From Chionoecetes opilio (lineage: Eukaryota > Arthropoda > Malacostraca > Decapoda > Majidae): DNA of 64,000 nucleotides. The notes under the pieces were generated by a model. That model was not told the origin of the DNA. It saw nothing but the letters and a program-made list of their open reading frames with translations, and searched no databases. A program made the position numbers and the translations under genes. Location of the stretch: contig JACEEZ010020894.1 in assembly GCA_016584305.1 (NCBI GenBank), forward strand, positions 237,501-301,500, written 5' to 3'. Each line of letters opens with the position of its first letter. Within the stretch, counting starts at the first letter, position 1. Shown here in pieces: positions 28,301 to 36,929 of the stretch.

Positions 28301-31300
28301 GATAGAATGATGATAGATAGAATGATACCTTAGATAGAATGATGATAGTAGAAGATAACCTTAGATAGATGATGATAGATGAATATACCTTAGATAGAAT
28401 GATGATAGATAGAATAACCTTAGATAGAATGATGATAGATAGAATAACCTTAGATAGAATGATGATAGATAGAATAACCTTAGATAGAATGATGATAGAT
28501 AGAATAACCTTAGATAGAATGATGATAGATAGAATAACCTTAGATAGAATGATGATAGATAGAATGATAACCTTAGATAAGATGATAGATAGATAAAGAT
28601 AACCTTAGATAGAATGATGAAGATAGATGATGACCTTAGATAGAATGATGATAGATGAATGATACCTAGATAATGATATGATAGAGAACCTTAGATGAAT
28701 GATGAATAGACTGATAGAGAGAGATAAAAACTTAGATAGAATGATGATGACCTACTTCCCTTCAGCTTTCCGAAGATGGAAGTATCCAGCAACTCTGAAG
28801 CACGTTCTTCCAAACAGGTGACCTGACTTCAAGAAACCCTGAAGTGTCTGCCTCAAGCTCGAACGAACAACACTGAAAGGATACCAGCATTGAAGAGACC
28901 AGAGAAAAACAGAGACATGTAGAAGACAGAGGCCGTAGACGAATGGTAGCCGTACTTACACAAACTTTACACTAAACGCAAGATTCAAATACATGAAAGT
29001 CGATTCAAGTAGGTACCCACTTCTAAGACAACCTTAAGGTCCCCTGAGAGTTTGTCCACTGGCGTCCACTCGCAGGTCCGGGTCTGGCGGCGAAACAGAA
29101 CAGTAAGTACTGGCCTGGAACGTGTGATCTCACTAAACTGCACTTGCATAAAAAGAAGGGATAGGGAAGAGAGAAAGAGAAAAAGAAAGGAAGAGAGTCC
29201 GACTTTCGGCGGAATCTCCAGAGCGAATGCCGTTGTGCACGGAAGAAAATCCAGACTCTTGGTATCTTGGCCACACAAATCCCAGACTGTCGCCTCCTTA
29301 CCCTGAGAGAGAGAGAAAAATGACACATATGAAGGAAAAAAAAAAATTATTATAGTTTTTTTTTTTTTAAAGAGACGAAAATTCCATTCTATTTTAAGGT
29401 CTCATGCTTAAAATTATGCCTATGTTTACCTGATACTATGTTTAACTATGATAAAATACAGCTGAAATTTAGAAGTGTAGTATTCCCTTCTTCTGGCATC
29501 AAATATCATTCAGTACGCAGCAAGGGGTCAGGATTTTTCATCTCGTAAAAAAACCAGAGTACAGACGTAGGACTGACAGTACTGTACCCTACACCTGCAC
29601 AGTAATGGATTGTGTATTTGTACTGTAATTTATATATTCACATGATTTATCTTATGTTTATTGATATTTACATGACTTAGGAATGTTATGTATTCAACTA
29701 GAATTATGTTTAGATTTTGTTGTTGTTTTTTCAATCCCCGCATTATTCGGAGCCTTGCATTACTCGAACCACTCCTCGGCCCAATTTTTTTTTTTTTTTT
29801 TTTTTTTTAAATGTTCTGTATTCAACTAGAATTATGTTTAGCTCTTTTTTTTCTTTTATTTTAATCCCCGCATTATTCGGAGCCTTGCATTACTCGAACC
29901 ACTCCTTGGCCCAATTTTCATTATTATAATTTTTTTTTTTACGTTGGAGCCTATTACGTAAATGAGTCCGAATACGCGAGGGTTTACTGTAGAGTGGTCT
30001 TTAGGTGTCTGCCATTACCTTTTTGCCCTTAGCCTTGGGACTCTTGGCTTTCTCTATCTTGGGAGTCTTAACACCACCTCCTCCTCGCTTATTGGTAAAC
30101 AGCTTCTCCCTGTTCCTCCTCAGGGTCTCCTCGTCAAGCTCATTCTCCGTCTTCTCCTTCCCCTCTATGGCACTGCTGAGCTGGTAAACAAAGGCATGGC
30201 ATCAGTATCATCCTTAGTAAATAAAGTAATTTCATCAGTATTATCCTTACACTATTTTGTCATGCATACTCTTTACCTAACACCCTTTTACCATACCCAT
30301 AGACCACTGTATACCTGGACTGCACACGTGACAATGTTTTGAATTGCGGGGCTGCATAGGGGCCTGCGGGGCGCCCGACGAAAGAGATATAGTGGTCTAT
30401 GGACTATCATATAGACTGTTTTATATGATATACTGTAATCCTCGTAAATGTTTGTTCTATAATATTATCAAATAAAAAACAGTAAAACACGCTAAGGAAA
30501 TGCCATTAAGAGACTATGAAGAAATATGCATGAACTTAATATTCACTTAACTCTTCGCCATTTAAAACTTTGCGAGAGTCAACTTTTATCATGAAGGGTA
30601 TCAATAGAAGCGCAATTTTATTAGCTTTCCATTGCTATATTTCGTTATCTGATAAATTAATTAGAACCATGAATAAATTAGCGTTAAATAAATAAATAAA
30701 ATCATAAATCGGGTAATTTTCCTGATTGATGATGTTATTTATTTACTAATATATTTCGTTTTCTGATAAATGAATTAGTACCATGTATAAATTAGCATTA
30801 ACTAAATAAATAACCTCATCAATTGGGAAAATTACCAGATTTATGATTTTATTTATTTATTTAACGCTAATTTATGCATGGTTCTAATTAATTTATCAGA
30901 TAACGAAGTATGGCAATGGAAAGCTAATAAAATTGCGCTTCTATTGATACCCTTCATGATAAAAGTTGACTCGCAAAGTTTTAAATGGGGAAGAGTTGAA
31001 GTGAATATTAAATTCATGCATATTTTTTCAGTCTCGTAATGGCATTTCTTTACCGTGTTTTACTGTTTTTTATTTAATAATATTATAGAACAAACATTTA
31101 CGAAGATTACAGTATGTCATATATACTGATAAACCAGTCTATATTATGCGTATATATATATATATATGAATCCGAGCGGCCCTCCGACTTCAGGGCAAGT
31201 TCAGGCCCATGTGCAACAGGCCGATATTCCGTGCGCAGTCCAGATATACAGTGGTCTATGCCATACCTTTTCTATATATACCCTTTTACTTAGACTAAAA

Positions 31301-33384
31301 TACTCTTAACATTATAAATTTCATTACAACATTCATACCTGTTCACTTCCAAATTCCTAAAAAAACACAAAAAGAAAACAGTTAAAAGAAAACACTTCCT
31401 AAAACAATACTAGTAAAATATCTTAGAAAACACACCCTTGAATCATCAGTACATAAGAATCAATGCCACTCACCTCCTCAACCTCCCCCCCATTCACCAT
31501 CCCATTGCTGTCTTCCTCTTCCTCCTCCTCCTCCTCCTCCTCCTCTTCCTCTTCCTCTTCTACTTCTAACTCTTCTAAGCGTGTTTCTTTGCCTGCACCA
31601 GAGACAAAAGTATTAGTTAACACAACATTCAAGACAGACTCGGTAAAACATGTCCATATTCATAGCAATCTATTTAACAACTAGAGGTTATAGTCTATTG
31701 TTTATATTAGTCTGTCTGTCTACTGTTTATATTAGTTTGTTGTCTATTATTTAACAAGGCATAATTTCAATCTATCTTACTGTTACAGCAGGATGGTTAT
31801 ATCAAATGAAGAATGTCTATTTGTTGGAGAAAGGAGATTAAATTACTCAGGGAGAAGTAATGTTATGTTGAGCAATTGCATGCACTGGTAGAAGAAGGAG
31901 CAGGGCTTGTCCATCTAGTACAGGGCTGGGGAACCATTTTACTACCAAGGGCCATTTGGATATTCATGACATCATTCGTGGGCCATACAAAACTATCAAC
32001 TTAAAAATCAGCCTGCTTTTTTTGGCCGACGAGAACCATATGTGAGTTATACGTCTCTGTCCCATCATCTATGTGTCCTATCCATCCCGTAATCAATCAA
32101 TCAGGGGGGGGGGGGGGGGTAATGGACGTGCTTAATTGTCCCTTAAAATTTACGTTATAAGTATTATGCATGCACTTAATAACAATTTATGTTGGTATGA
32201 AAAAAAAGCTCCTAGATTTATTGGATTTAGAGTCTGGTCTGTGGTTGCCTTGGCAGGGCCTGACCCAAGGGTTTTACGGGCCGGACGTTCCCCGCCCCTG
32301 ATCTAGTATACATATAAACATGCTATAAGTAGAGGTATTACTAAGCCCTATATACTGTAGCCGGTGGTCAAATAAACAGTACTCACTATTGTTATTAAAT
32401 TCAATGTCCCTCCTCTTTGCTTTGCCTGAAATAAAGAAGCCCGTCAGCGTTAACACCCTCCACCAATTAAGCATAGCATAGCACACCACATAGCAAGCAT
32501 ACATACTTACTAAAGAAAGTATTAAGAACACACGAACATAACAAAATAAGGCAGCTCCTGTTATTCCTGTATTCTAAGCAATTAATAGCATGAAGCAGGA
32601 GACATTAGATGGTATATGCTGGCCACACAAACCACCACCACTACTACCACCATCACCACCACCACCACCACTCCCACCACCATCACCACCACTTCTACTA
32701 CCACCACCACTACCACCACCACCACCACCACCACCACCACTCCCACCACCACTCCCACCACCATCACCACCACTTCTACCACCACCATCACCATCTAAGA
32801 ATGTCACTCTCTTTCATAAGGTCACTCAATAACCTATTTTTTTGTGACCTTGGCCAGTCCTTTGTGATGTAAAAAAATGTATTATAAAAACAGTAAAGAA
32901 AACAAGGTAAAAAAAAGTTCTGTCCTTCCCACCTCCCTTCTTGGCCGCCTTCTTGGCCGCCAGGGCCGCCTGCTGCTGCCGCTTGTGGTCGTTGCCGCCA
33001 CGCAGGATCATGGAGCTCACGGTCTTGGTGGACTTGGCCGACTGTTGGAAGCTGCGCGGCTTTTTCACCTGCGCCTTCACCAGCTGCGTCTTGGCCTCGG
33101 CTGCGTGAAGGATGCGGTGGTAGTCGTCCTTGAAGTCTCCGCTCTGCTGGGTGGGGAGTCAAGTTTCATATCGGATATTATATTACTTTATTTTTCTTCA
33201 CAATAATTGTTCTTAATTCAGAATAAAATGTTCTGTATTCAACTAGAATTATGTTCTGTTTTTTGTTTTTTTTATCCCCGCATTATTTGAATCCTTGCAT
33301 TAGGGGAGAGCAGAGCAGGTTGCATCGAGGGTAGGTTGCATCATTGCCTCTAACTCGCATGTTATCACACGTACATCGTCTTAA

Positions 33385-33419
<35 letters not shown>

Positions 33420-33720
33420 TAAACTACTACTACTACTACAACTACAACAATAATAATAATAAAAAAAGTTAATGCGAGTTAGAGGCAATGATGCAACCTA
33501 CCCTCGATGCAACCTGCCCCGCTCTCCCCTACTCAAACCACTCTTTTGCCCAATCTTTTTTTTCTTCTTTTTGTTTTACGTTGCAGCCTTGCATTACTCA
33601 AACCACTCCTTGCCCCAATTTTTTCTTCTTTTTAACGTAGTTTTTTTATTACGTAAATTAGTCCGAATACGTGGTTTGCTGGAGGAGTGGATGTCAAGGC
33701 CATTCAAGAAGTGCCACTAT

Positions 33721-33758
<38 letters not shown>

Positions 33759-36676
33759 TCACTCACTCACTCCAGTCACAGGCAGAGCTTACTATAGTCT
33801 ATTTTTTAACGAGGCGAAAATTCCATTCTATCTTAAGGTCTCATGCTTAAAATGATGCCTCTGTTTACCTGATAATATGGTTAACTATGATGAAATACAA
33901 CTGAAATTAAGAAGAAGCGTAGTATTCCCTTCTCCTGGCATCAAATATCAGGCAGTAAGCAGCAAGGGGGCAGGAATTTTCGCCTCTTGATAAAATAAAC
34001 AGAGTATAGCAATGCCTTGGACAAGGATGGAAAACATATACACAGATTCCTAACACTTAATGATAGAAAGAATAACCAAAAATAAACCTCAAATAACCTA
34101 AAAAATAAAATAAATCTAAAATAACCTAAAATAAACCTAAAACAAAATGAAATAAAACTCAGATAACCAAAAATAAACCTAAAATAACCTAAAATAAAAT
34201 AAAATAAAATAAAATAACCCTTCCCCTCCCCTTGGGCCCAGAAAGTAATGGATCATAATTATAATGAATGATAGAGAGGCCCAGAAAGTAATGGATCAAC
34301 GCACGGCAATAATCTGGTAGTAGAGTCCCTCCTTCAGCTCGTCTCTGTATCTCTCCCGAAACTCCCGCTGCACGTCTGAGAGGAACTTGTCCACGTAAGA
34401 CAGCTGTAGTATGTTCTGGTACACCGCCACAAACAGCAGGTCGAACTCATTGTCTAAGTGCTGCTTCAGGGCGAGGTTCCCGTGGGCGTAGATGTCCATT
34501 CCGCCTCGCTCCTGGTGAATAAATAATACACGCGGCGTTAGTTCAGAATCATAAGAACATAAAAAATAAGGAAGCTACAAGAGGCCCTGAGACATAAGAA
34601 CATAAGAAAATAAGGAAGCTACAAGAGGCCATGAGATATAAGAACATAAGAACATAAGGAAGCTACAAGAGGCCATGAGACATAAGAACATAAGAAAATA
34701 AGGAAGCTACAAGAGGCCGTGAGACATAAGAACATAAGGAAATAAGGAAGCTACAAGAGGCCGTGAGATATAAGAACTTAAGAAAATAAGGAAACTACAA
34801 GAGGCCGTGAGACATAAGAACATAAGAAAATAAGGAAGCTACAAGAGGCCATGAGATATAAGAACATAAAAAAATAAGGAAGCTACAAGAGGCCATGAGA
34901 TATAAGAACATAAGAAAATAAGGAAGCTACAAGAGGCCATGAGACATAAGAACATAAGAAAATAAGGAAGCTACAAGAGGCCATGAGACATAAGAACATA
35001 AGAAAATAAGGAAGCTACAAGAGGCCATGAGACATAAGAACATAAGAAAATAAGGAAGCTACAAGAGGCAATGAGACATAAGAACATAAGAAAATAAGGA
35101 AGCTACAAGAGGCCATGAGACATAAGAACATAAAAAAATAAGGAAGCTACAAGAGGCCGTGAGACATAAGAACATAAGAAGATAAGGAAGCTACAAGAGG
35201 CCATGAGACATAAGAACATAAGAAAATAAGGAAGCTACAAGAGGCCGTGAGACATAAGAACATAAGGAAATAAGGAAGCTACAAGAGGCCGTGAGATATA
35301 AGAACTTAAGAAAATAAGGAAACTACAAGAGGCCGTGAGACATAAGAACATAAGAAAATAAGGAAGCTACAAGAGGCCATGAGATATAAGAACATAAGAA
35401 AATAAGGAAGCTACAAGAGGCCATGAGACATAAGAACATAAGGAAGCTACAGGAGGCCATCAGACATAAGAACATAAGAAAATAAGGAAGCTACAAGAGG
35501 CCGTGAGACATAAGAACATAAGAAAATAAGAAAGCTACAAGAGGCCGTGAGACATAACATAAGAAAATAAGGAAGCTACAAGAGGCCATGAGGCATAAGA
35601 ACATAAGAAAATAAGGAAGCTACAAGAGGCCATGAGGCATTAGAACATAAGAAAATAAGGAAGCTACAAGAGGCCGTGAGACGTAAGAACATAAGAAAAT
35701 AAGGAAGCTACAGGAGGACATGAGACATAAGAAAATAAGGAAGCTACAGGAGGCCATGAGACATAAGAACATAAGAAAATAAGGAAGCTACAAGAGGCCG
35801 TGAGACATAAGAACATAAGAAAATAAGGAAGCTACAAGAGGCCGTGAGATATAAGAACATAAGAAAATAAGGAAGCTACAAGAGGCCGTGAGACATAAGA
35901 AAATAAGGAAGCTACAAGAGGCCGTGAGATATAAGAACTCACATACCAACACATACGAACCCAACGAATAATCCTAACTATAACCTCCTATTTAACATCA
36001 ATACCTTAATAAACGGCTAGAAAAACACATCTGAACACGAGAAATAAGGCATAATATAAGGTCTCAGAAAATGACCGCGCAGTCCTCGTCCATTTTACCA
36101 TTTTAGGCAAGGAAAAACTATTCAGTGTCTCAGAAAATGACCGCGCAGTCCTCGTCCACTTTTACCGTTCTTTTATACATCTTTGCTACATTAACCCCGC
36201 CACACATACCAACTCAACATATAATCCTAACTATAACCACCTATTAAACACCAAAACCTTGAAACTAGCTAGAAAAACACGTCTGAACACTACAAAAAAA
36301 GCCACAGGTCTCGGAAAATGACCGCGCAGTCCTCGTCCATTTTTACCATTTTATAAATATCTTTGCTACATTATCCCTCGCCACACACACCAACCCAACA
36401 TATAAGCCTAACTATAACCACCTATCTAACACCAAAACCTCAAAAAACAACAGAAACACACGTCTGAACACGAAAAATCACGCGGAATATGTTAGCATCA
36501 CGAGTCGTCAAGATGTCAACACACACACGGGTTCTCTTTTCCTTTATTACCTGTAAGACCACGTTCCTTATTAATGCATTGATGGCGTCTATGGATGTCT
36601 TGAGGTGCTGTGCGACATCCTGGAAGTACCACAGCACCAGGCCGCCCTTGGTGATGACGGCAAAGAAGTCCAACAT
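22331..36676 (-). CDS. SRPRA: Signal recognition particle receptor subunit alpha (docking protein)
   Basis: Twelve exons on the minus strand: 36551-36676 (start), 34305-34511, 32933-33146, 32387-32425, 31474-31592, 30019-30180, one beginning at 29302 (3' end unresolved), 26003-26194, 25004-25168, 24351-24485, 24036-24212, 22331-22456 (stop). The protein anchors SRP-ribosome complexes at the ER membrane through the beta subunit and is a GTPase. The N-terminal SRX part starts [21 protein letters not shown] charged linker follows with a poly-Glu run and lysine-rich segments up to [11 protein letters not shown]. The G domain is complete: [25 protein letters not shown] and FVGTGQ, ending [10 protein letters not shown]. 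Every verified junction keeps frame. Missing are about 60-70 residues of linker and N-domain helices expected between KSLDF and VLGTFEGV; that interval holds a noisy satellite. An assembly collapse or an unread exon is likelier than a pseudogene. Confidence 0.94.
22528..22985 (-). repeat. LINE-tail minisatellite (44-bp class), SRPRA last intron
   Basis: About ten units of aacataagaacataaggaag, ctacaagaggcaagaagtat, tgag: the minus-strand LINE tail with a changed segment (gcaagaagtattgag in place of gccgtgagac). It starts about 70 bp upstream of the last-exon acceptor. Confidence 0.9.
22985..23577 (+). mobile_element. LINE 3' fragments and small tandem duplications
   Basis: 22985-23041 and 23434-23577 match the LINE 3' segment (agtctggataaattcatgga; cagtccatagggagttttaa) in a diverged form. 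Between them a ~110-bp block with aggctccgacctgtacacca recurs three times. That block resembles the start of the last SRPRA exon and its acceptor (22440-22475). Confidence 0.7.
24232..24322 (+). mobile_element. LINE 3' fragment filling a short SRPRA intron
   Basis: Carries agtgcagagtcaataaggag, aggctagacagctttatgg, gtaggtagtgttaagtaaca. The intron 24213-24350 is only 138 bp and two-thirds of it is this antisense LINE piece. Confidence 0.8.
24671..24779 (-). mobile_element. 3' fragment of the tRNA-derived SINE
   Basis: Minus-strand match to the 3' part of the SINEs at 50577 and 61087: tatagcgcctgtaggcagtg, ggtaggccctgaagg, ttgagggttgtgatggttgg, ccctcgcctgtggtggcgca. The promoter part is absent. 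Confidence 0.8.
24821..24960 (-). mobile_element. piggyBac-like MITE, copy 8 (internal deletion)
   Basis: TTAACCCCTTGAGACCC to GGGTGTGAAGGGGTTAA, only 140 bp. The middle third is deleted while both ends and TTAA sites are intact. Confidence 0.85.
25249..25571. mobile_element. pogo/Tigger-like MITE with TA target site
   Basis: Ends CAGTAAAACCTCTCATATTC and the complement of CAGTAAACCCTCTCGTATTC, flanked by TA on each side (25247-25248 and 25572-25573). Inside are two ~70-bp tandem units with poly(A) (taggaaatttcgacccct). Non-coding. Confidence 0.85.
25684..25745 (-). repeat. Duplicated SRPRA 3' splice site and exon start
   Basis: gccaaaaggttatctggtgg, gaaatagaaacatattgg repeats the acceptor region of the exon at 25004-25168 (gccaaaaggttatctgggcg, gaatagaaacatgttg). 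On the gene strand it keeps ccaccag before ATAACCTTTTGGC. A partial third copy lies at 25217-25246, interrupted by the Tigger-like MITE, and continues at about 25574-25610. Confidence 0.75.
25770..25985 (-). mobile_element. CR1-like LINE 3' fragment (rearranged)
   Basis: taaaaacctttcctacgtct, ccctatttgtgaactagttt, with the second motif repeated three times. It ends at the donor of the SRPRA exon 26003-26194. Confidence 0.7.
26229..26412 (-). repeat. LINE-tail minisatellite near an SRPRA acceptor
   Basis: Minus-strand tail units (aacataagaaaataaggaag, ctacaagaggcaagaag) beginning about 33 bp upstream of the acceptor at 26195. Confidence 0.85.
26430..28745. repeat. 33-bp satellite (gatgaccttagatagaat...)n, ~2.3 kb, noisy
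   Basis: About 70 units of gatgaccttagatagaatga, tgatagatagaat, with subvariants (gataacc, gaataacc). Scattered single-base losses (26920-27200, 27540-27600, 28060-28230, 28590-28740) look like sequencing or assembly noise. It sits in the SRPRA interval where N-domain exons should be. Confidence 0.95.
28750..29240. other. SRPRA interval with unresolved coding content
   Basis: The exon opened at 29302 (gene strand) reads [19 protein letters not shown] and then loses similarity without a strong donor. A second exon-like segment, 29018-29087 (acceptor cgccgccag, donor GTGGGT), would encode [19 protein letters not shown], which I cannot match to SRPRA. 28750-28980 shows nothing. Confidence 0.4.
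29351..29563. mobile_element. TATAGTCTATTTTTT-family MITE, copy B
   Basis: Contains attccattctattttaaggt, ttacctgatactatg, gaagtgtagtattcccttct, ggatttttcatctcgtaaaa. Same structure as the copy at 33793 in the same orientation. Confidence 0.75.
29714..29992. mobile_element. pogo/Tigger-like MITE, second copy with duplicated half
   Basis: Ends gtccgaatacgcgagggttt, actgta, matching the right end of the copy at 25249. The segment ccccgcattattcggagcct, tgcattactcgaaccactcc occurs twice (about 29736-29791 and 29864-29913), so the left part was duplicated. Confidence 0.75.
30298..31260. mobile_element. 963-bp giant fold-back transposon
   Basis: Starts CATAGACCACTGTATACC and ends with its complement, ggatatacagtggtctatg-like. 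Direct repeats ccatacc flank it at 30291-30297 and 31261-31267. Almost all of it is two complementary arms of about 430-480 bp meeting near 30780 (for example cgcaattttattagctttcc against ggaaagctaataaaattgcg). A third copy of the terminal motif (tatagtggtctatg) lies at about 30390-30403. Inside an SRPRA intron; non-coding. Confidence 0.85.
31921..32300. mobile_element. hAT-like non-autonomous element, 380 bp
   Basis: Perfect 8-bp target duplication atctagta at 31913-31920 and 32301-32308. Ends CAGGGCTGGGGAACC and the complement of CAGGGGCGGGGAAC, fitting hAT termini. No open frame. Inside an SRPRA intron. Confidence 0.9.
32629..32795. repeat. (CCA)n-rich microsatellite
   Basis: Imperfect accaccaccatcaccacca array. 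All six frames are open homopolymer-like products (Thr, His, Pro; Gly, Val) and none is a gene. Confidence 0.9.
33240..33680. mobile_element. pogo/Tigger-like MITE, third copy, interrupted
   Basis: Left part atccccgcattatttgaatc, cttgcatta at 33270-33302 and right part actcaaaccactc to agtccgaatacgtgg at 33531-33680, split by the hairpin at 33303-33529. A duplicated segment (gcattactcaaaccactcc) recurs near 33590. Confidence 0.8.
33303..33529. mobile_element. Hairpin MITE with 58-bp TIRs, TA target site
   Basis: Left TIR ggggagagcagagcaggttg ... taactcgcat, right TIR its complement ending ctctcccc. TA duplicated at 33301-33302 and 33530-33531. The core is (act)n. Removing it restores gcattactcaaacc of the host MITE exactly. 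Confidence 0.9.
33793..34018. mobile_element. TATAGTCTATTTTTT-family MITE, copy C
   Basis: Starts tatagtctattttttaacga and ends taaataaacagagtata-like sequence. Contains ggcatcaaatatcaggcagt, aagcagcaagggggcagg. Follows a (CA)(CACT) microsatellite at 33722-33771. Confidence 0.8.
34076..34222. repeat. A-rich minisatellite (aaataaacctaaaataacct)n
   Basis: Irregular 10-22-bp units of aaaataacctaaaataaac, ending in pure (aaaat)n. Confidence 0.85.
34550..35940 (-). repeat. 44-bp LINE-tail minisatellite, ~32 copies, SRPRA intron 1
   Basis: Unit gacataagaacataagaaaa, taaggaagctacaagaggcc, gtga (44 bp), the minus-strand form of the LINE tail. A higher-order repeat is visible: the run with ataagaacttaagaaaataa, ggaaactac recurs near 34768 and 35298. 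It starts about 40 bp upstream of the acceptor at 34512. Confidence 0.95.
35940..36480. repeat. Three ~170-bp tandem units with MITE-end sequence
   Basis: Each unit has atcctaactataaccaccta, caccaaaacct, aaacacacgtctgaacac and tgaccgcgcagtcctcgtcc. The last motif resembles the end of the MITE at 5848-6231 (gacgagaacttcgcagtcgt on the other strand), so the array may have grown from that element. Confidence 0.75.
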
Positions 36677-36724
36677 TGTGTACAGGGGCTGGGTGGACTC
36701 CTTCTGTTGTATTGCGTCACAGCT

Positions 36725-36895
36725 GTTGTTTGGCACGTCTGGGTCTGGGTCTGGGTGCCTTACAGTCTGGGTCTGGGTGCCTTTCAGTCTGGGTCTGGGT
36801 GCCTTTCAGTCTGGGTCTGGGTGCCTTTCAGTCTGGGTCTGGGTGCCTTTCGGTCTGGGTCTGGGTGCCTTTGGTCTGGAGGGTCTGGGTCTGGG
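36725..36895. repeat. 22-bp minisatellite upstream of SRPRA start
   Basis: About seven units of gggtctgggtgcctttcagt, ct. It begins roughly 50 bp upstream of the SRPRA ATG at 36676 (gene on minus strand), inside the probable promoter or 5' UTR. Confidence 0.85.
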
Positions 36896-36929
36896 TGTGA
36901 TTTTCTGGTGACGTCACAACATGGCAAAC

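Noticed and set aside
26638..28596. Repeated [11 protein letters not shown] open frames
   Set aside because: 33-bp satellite without stops; length changes with each noisy unit.
29018..29087. Extra SRPRA exon [19 protein letters not shown]
   Set aside because: Splice signals are passable but the peptide does not resemble the SRPRA linker or N-domain; left as unresolved.
34550..35940. CRISPR-like array of regular 44-bp repeats
   Set aside because: Units are contiguous without unique spacers and derive from a LINE tail in a eukaryotic intron.
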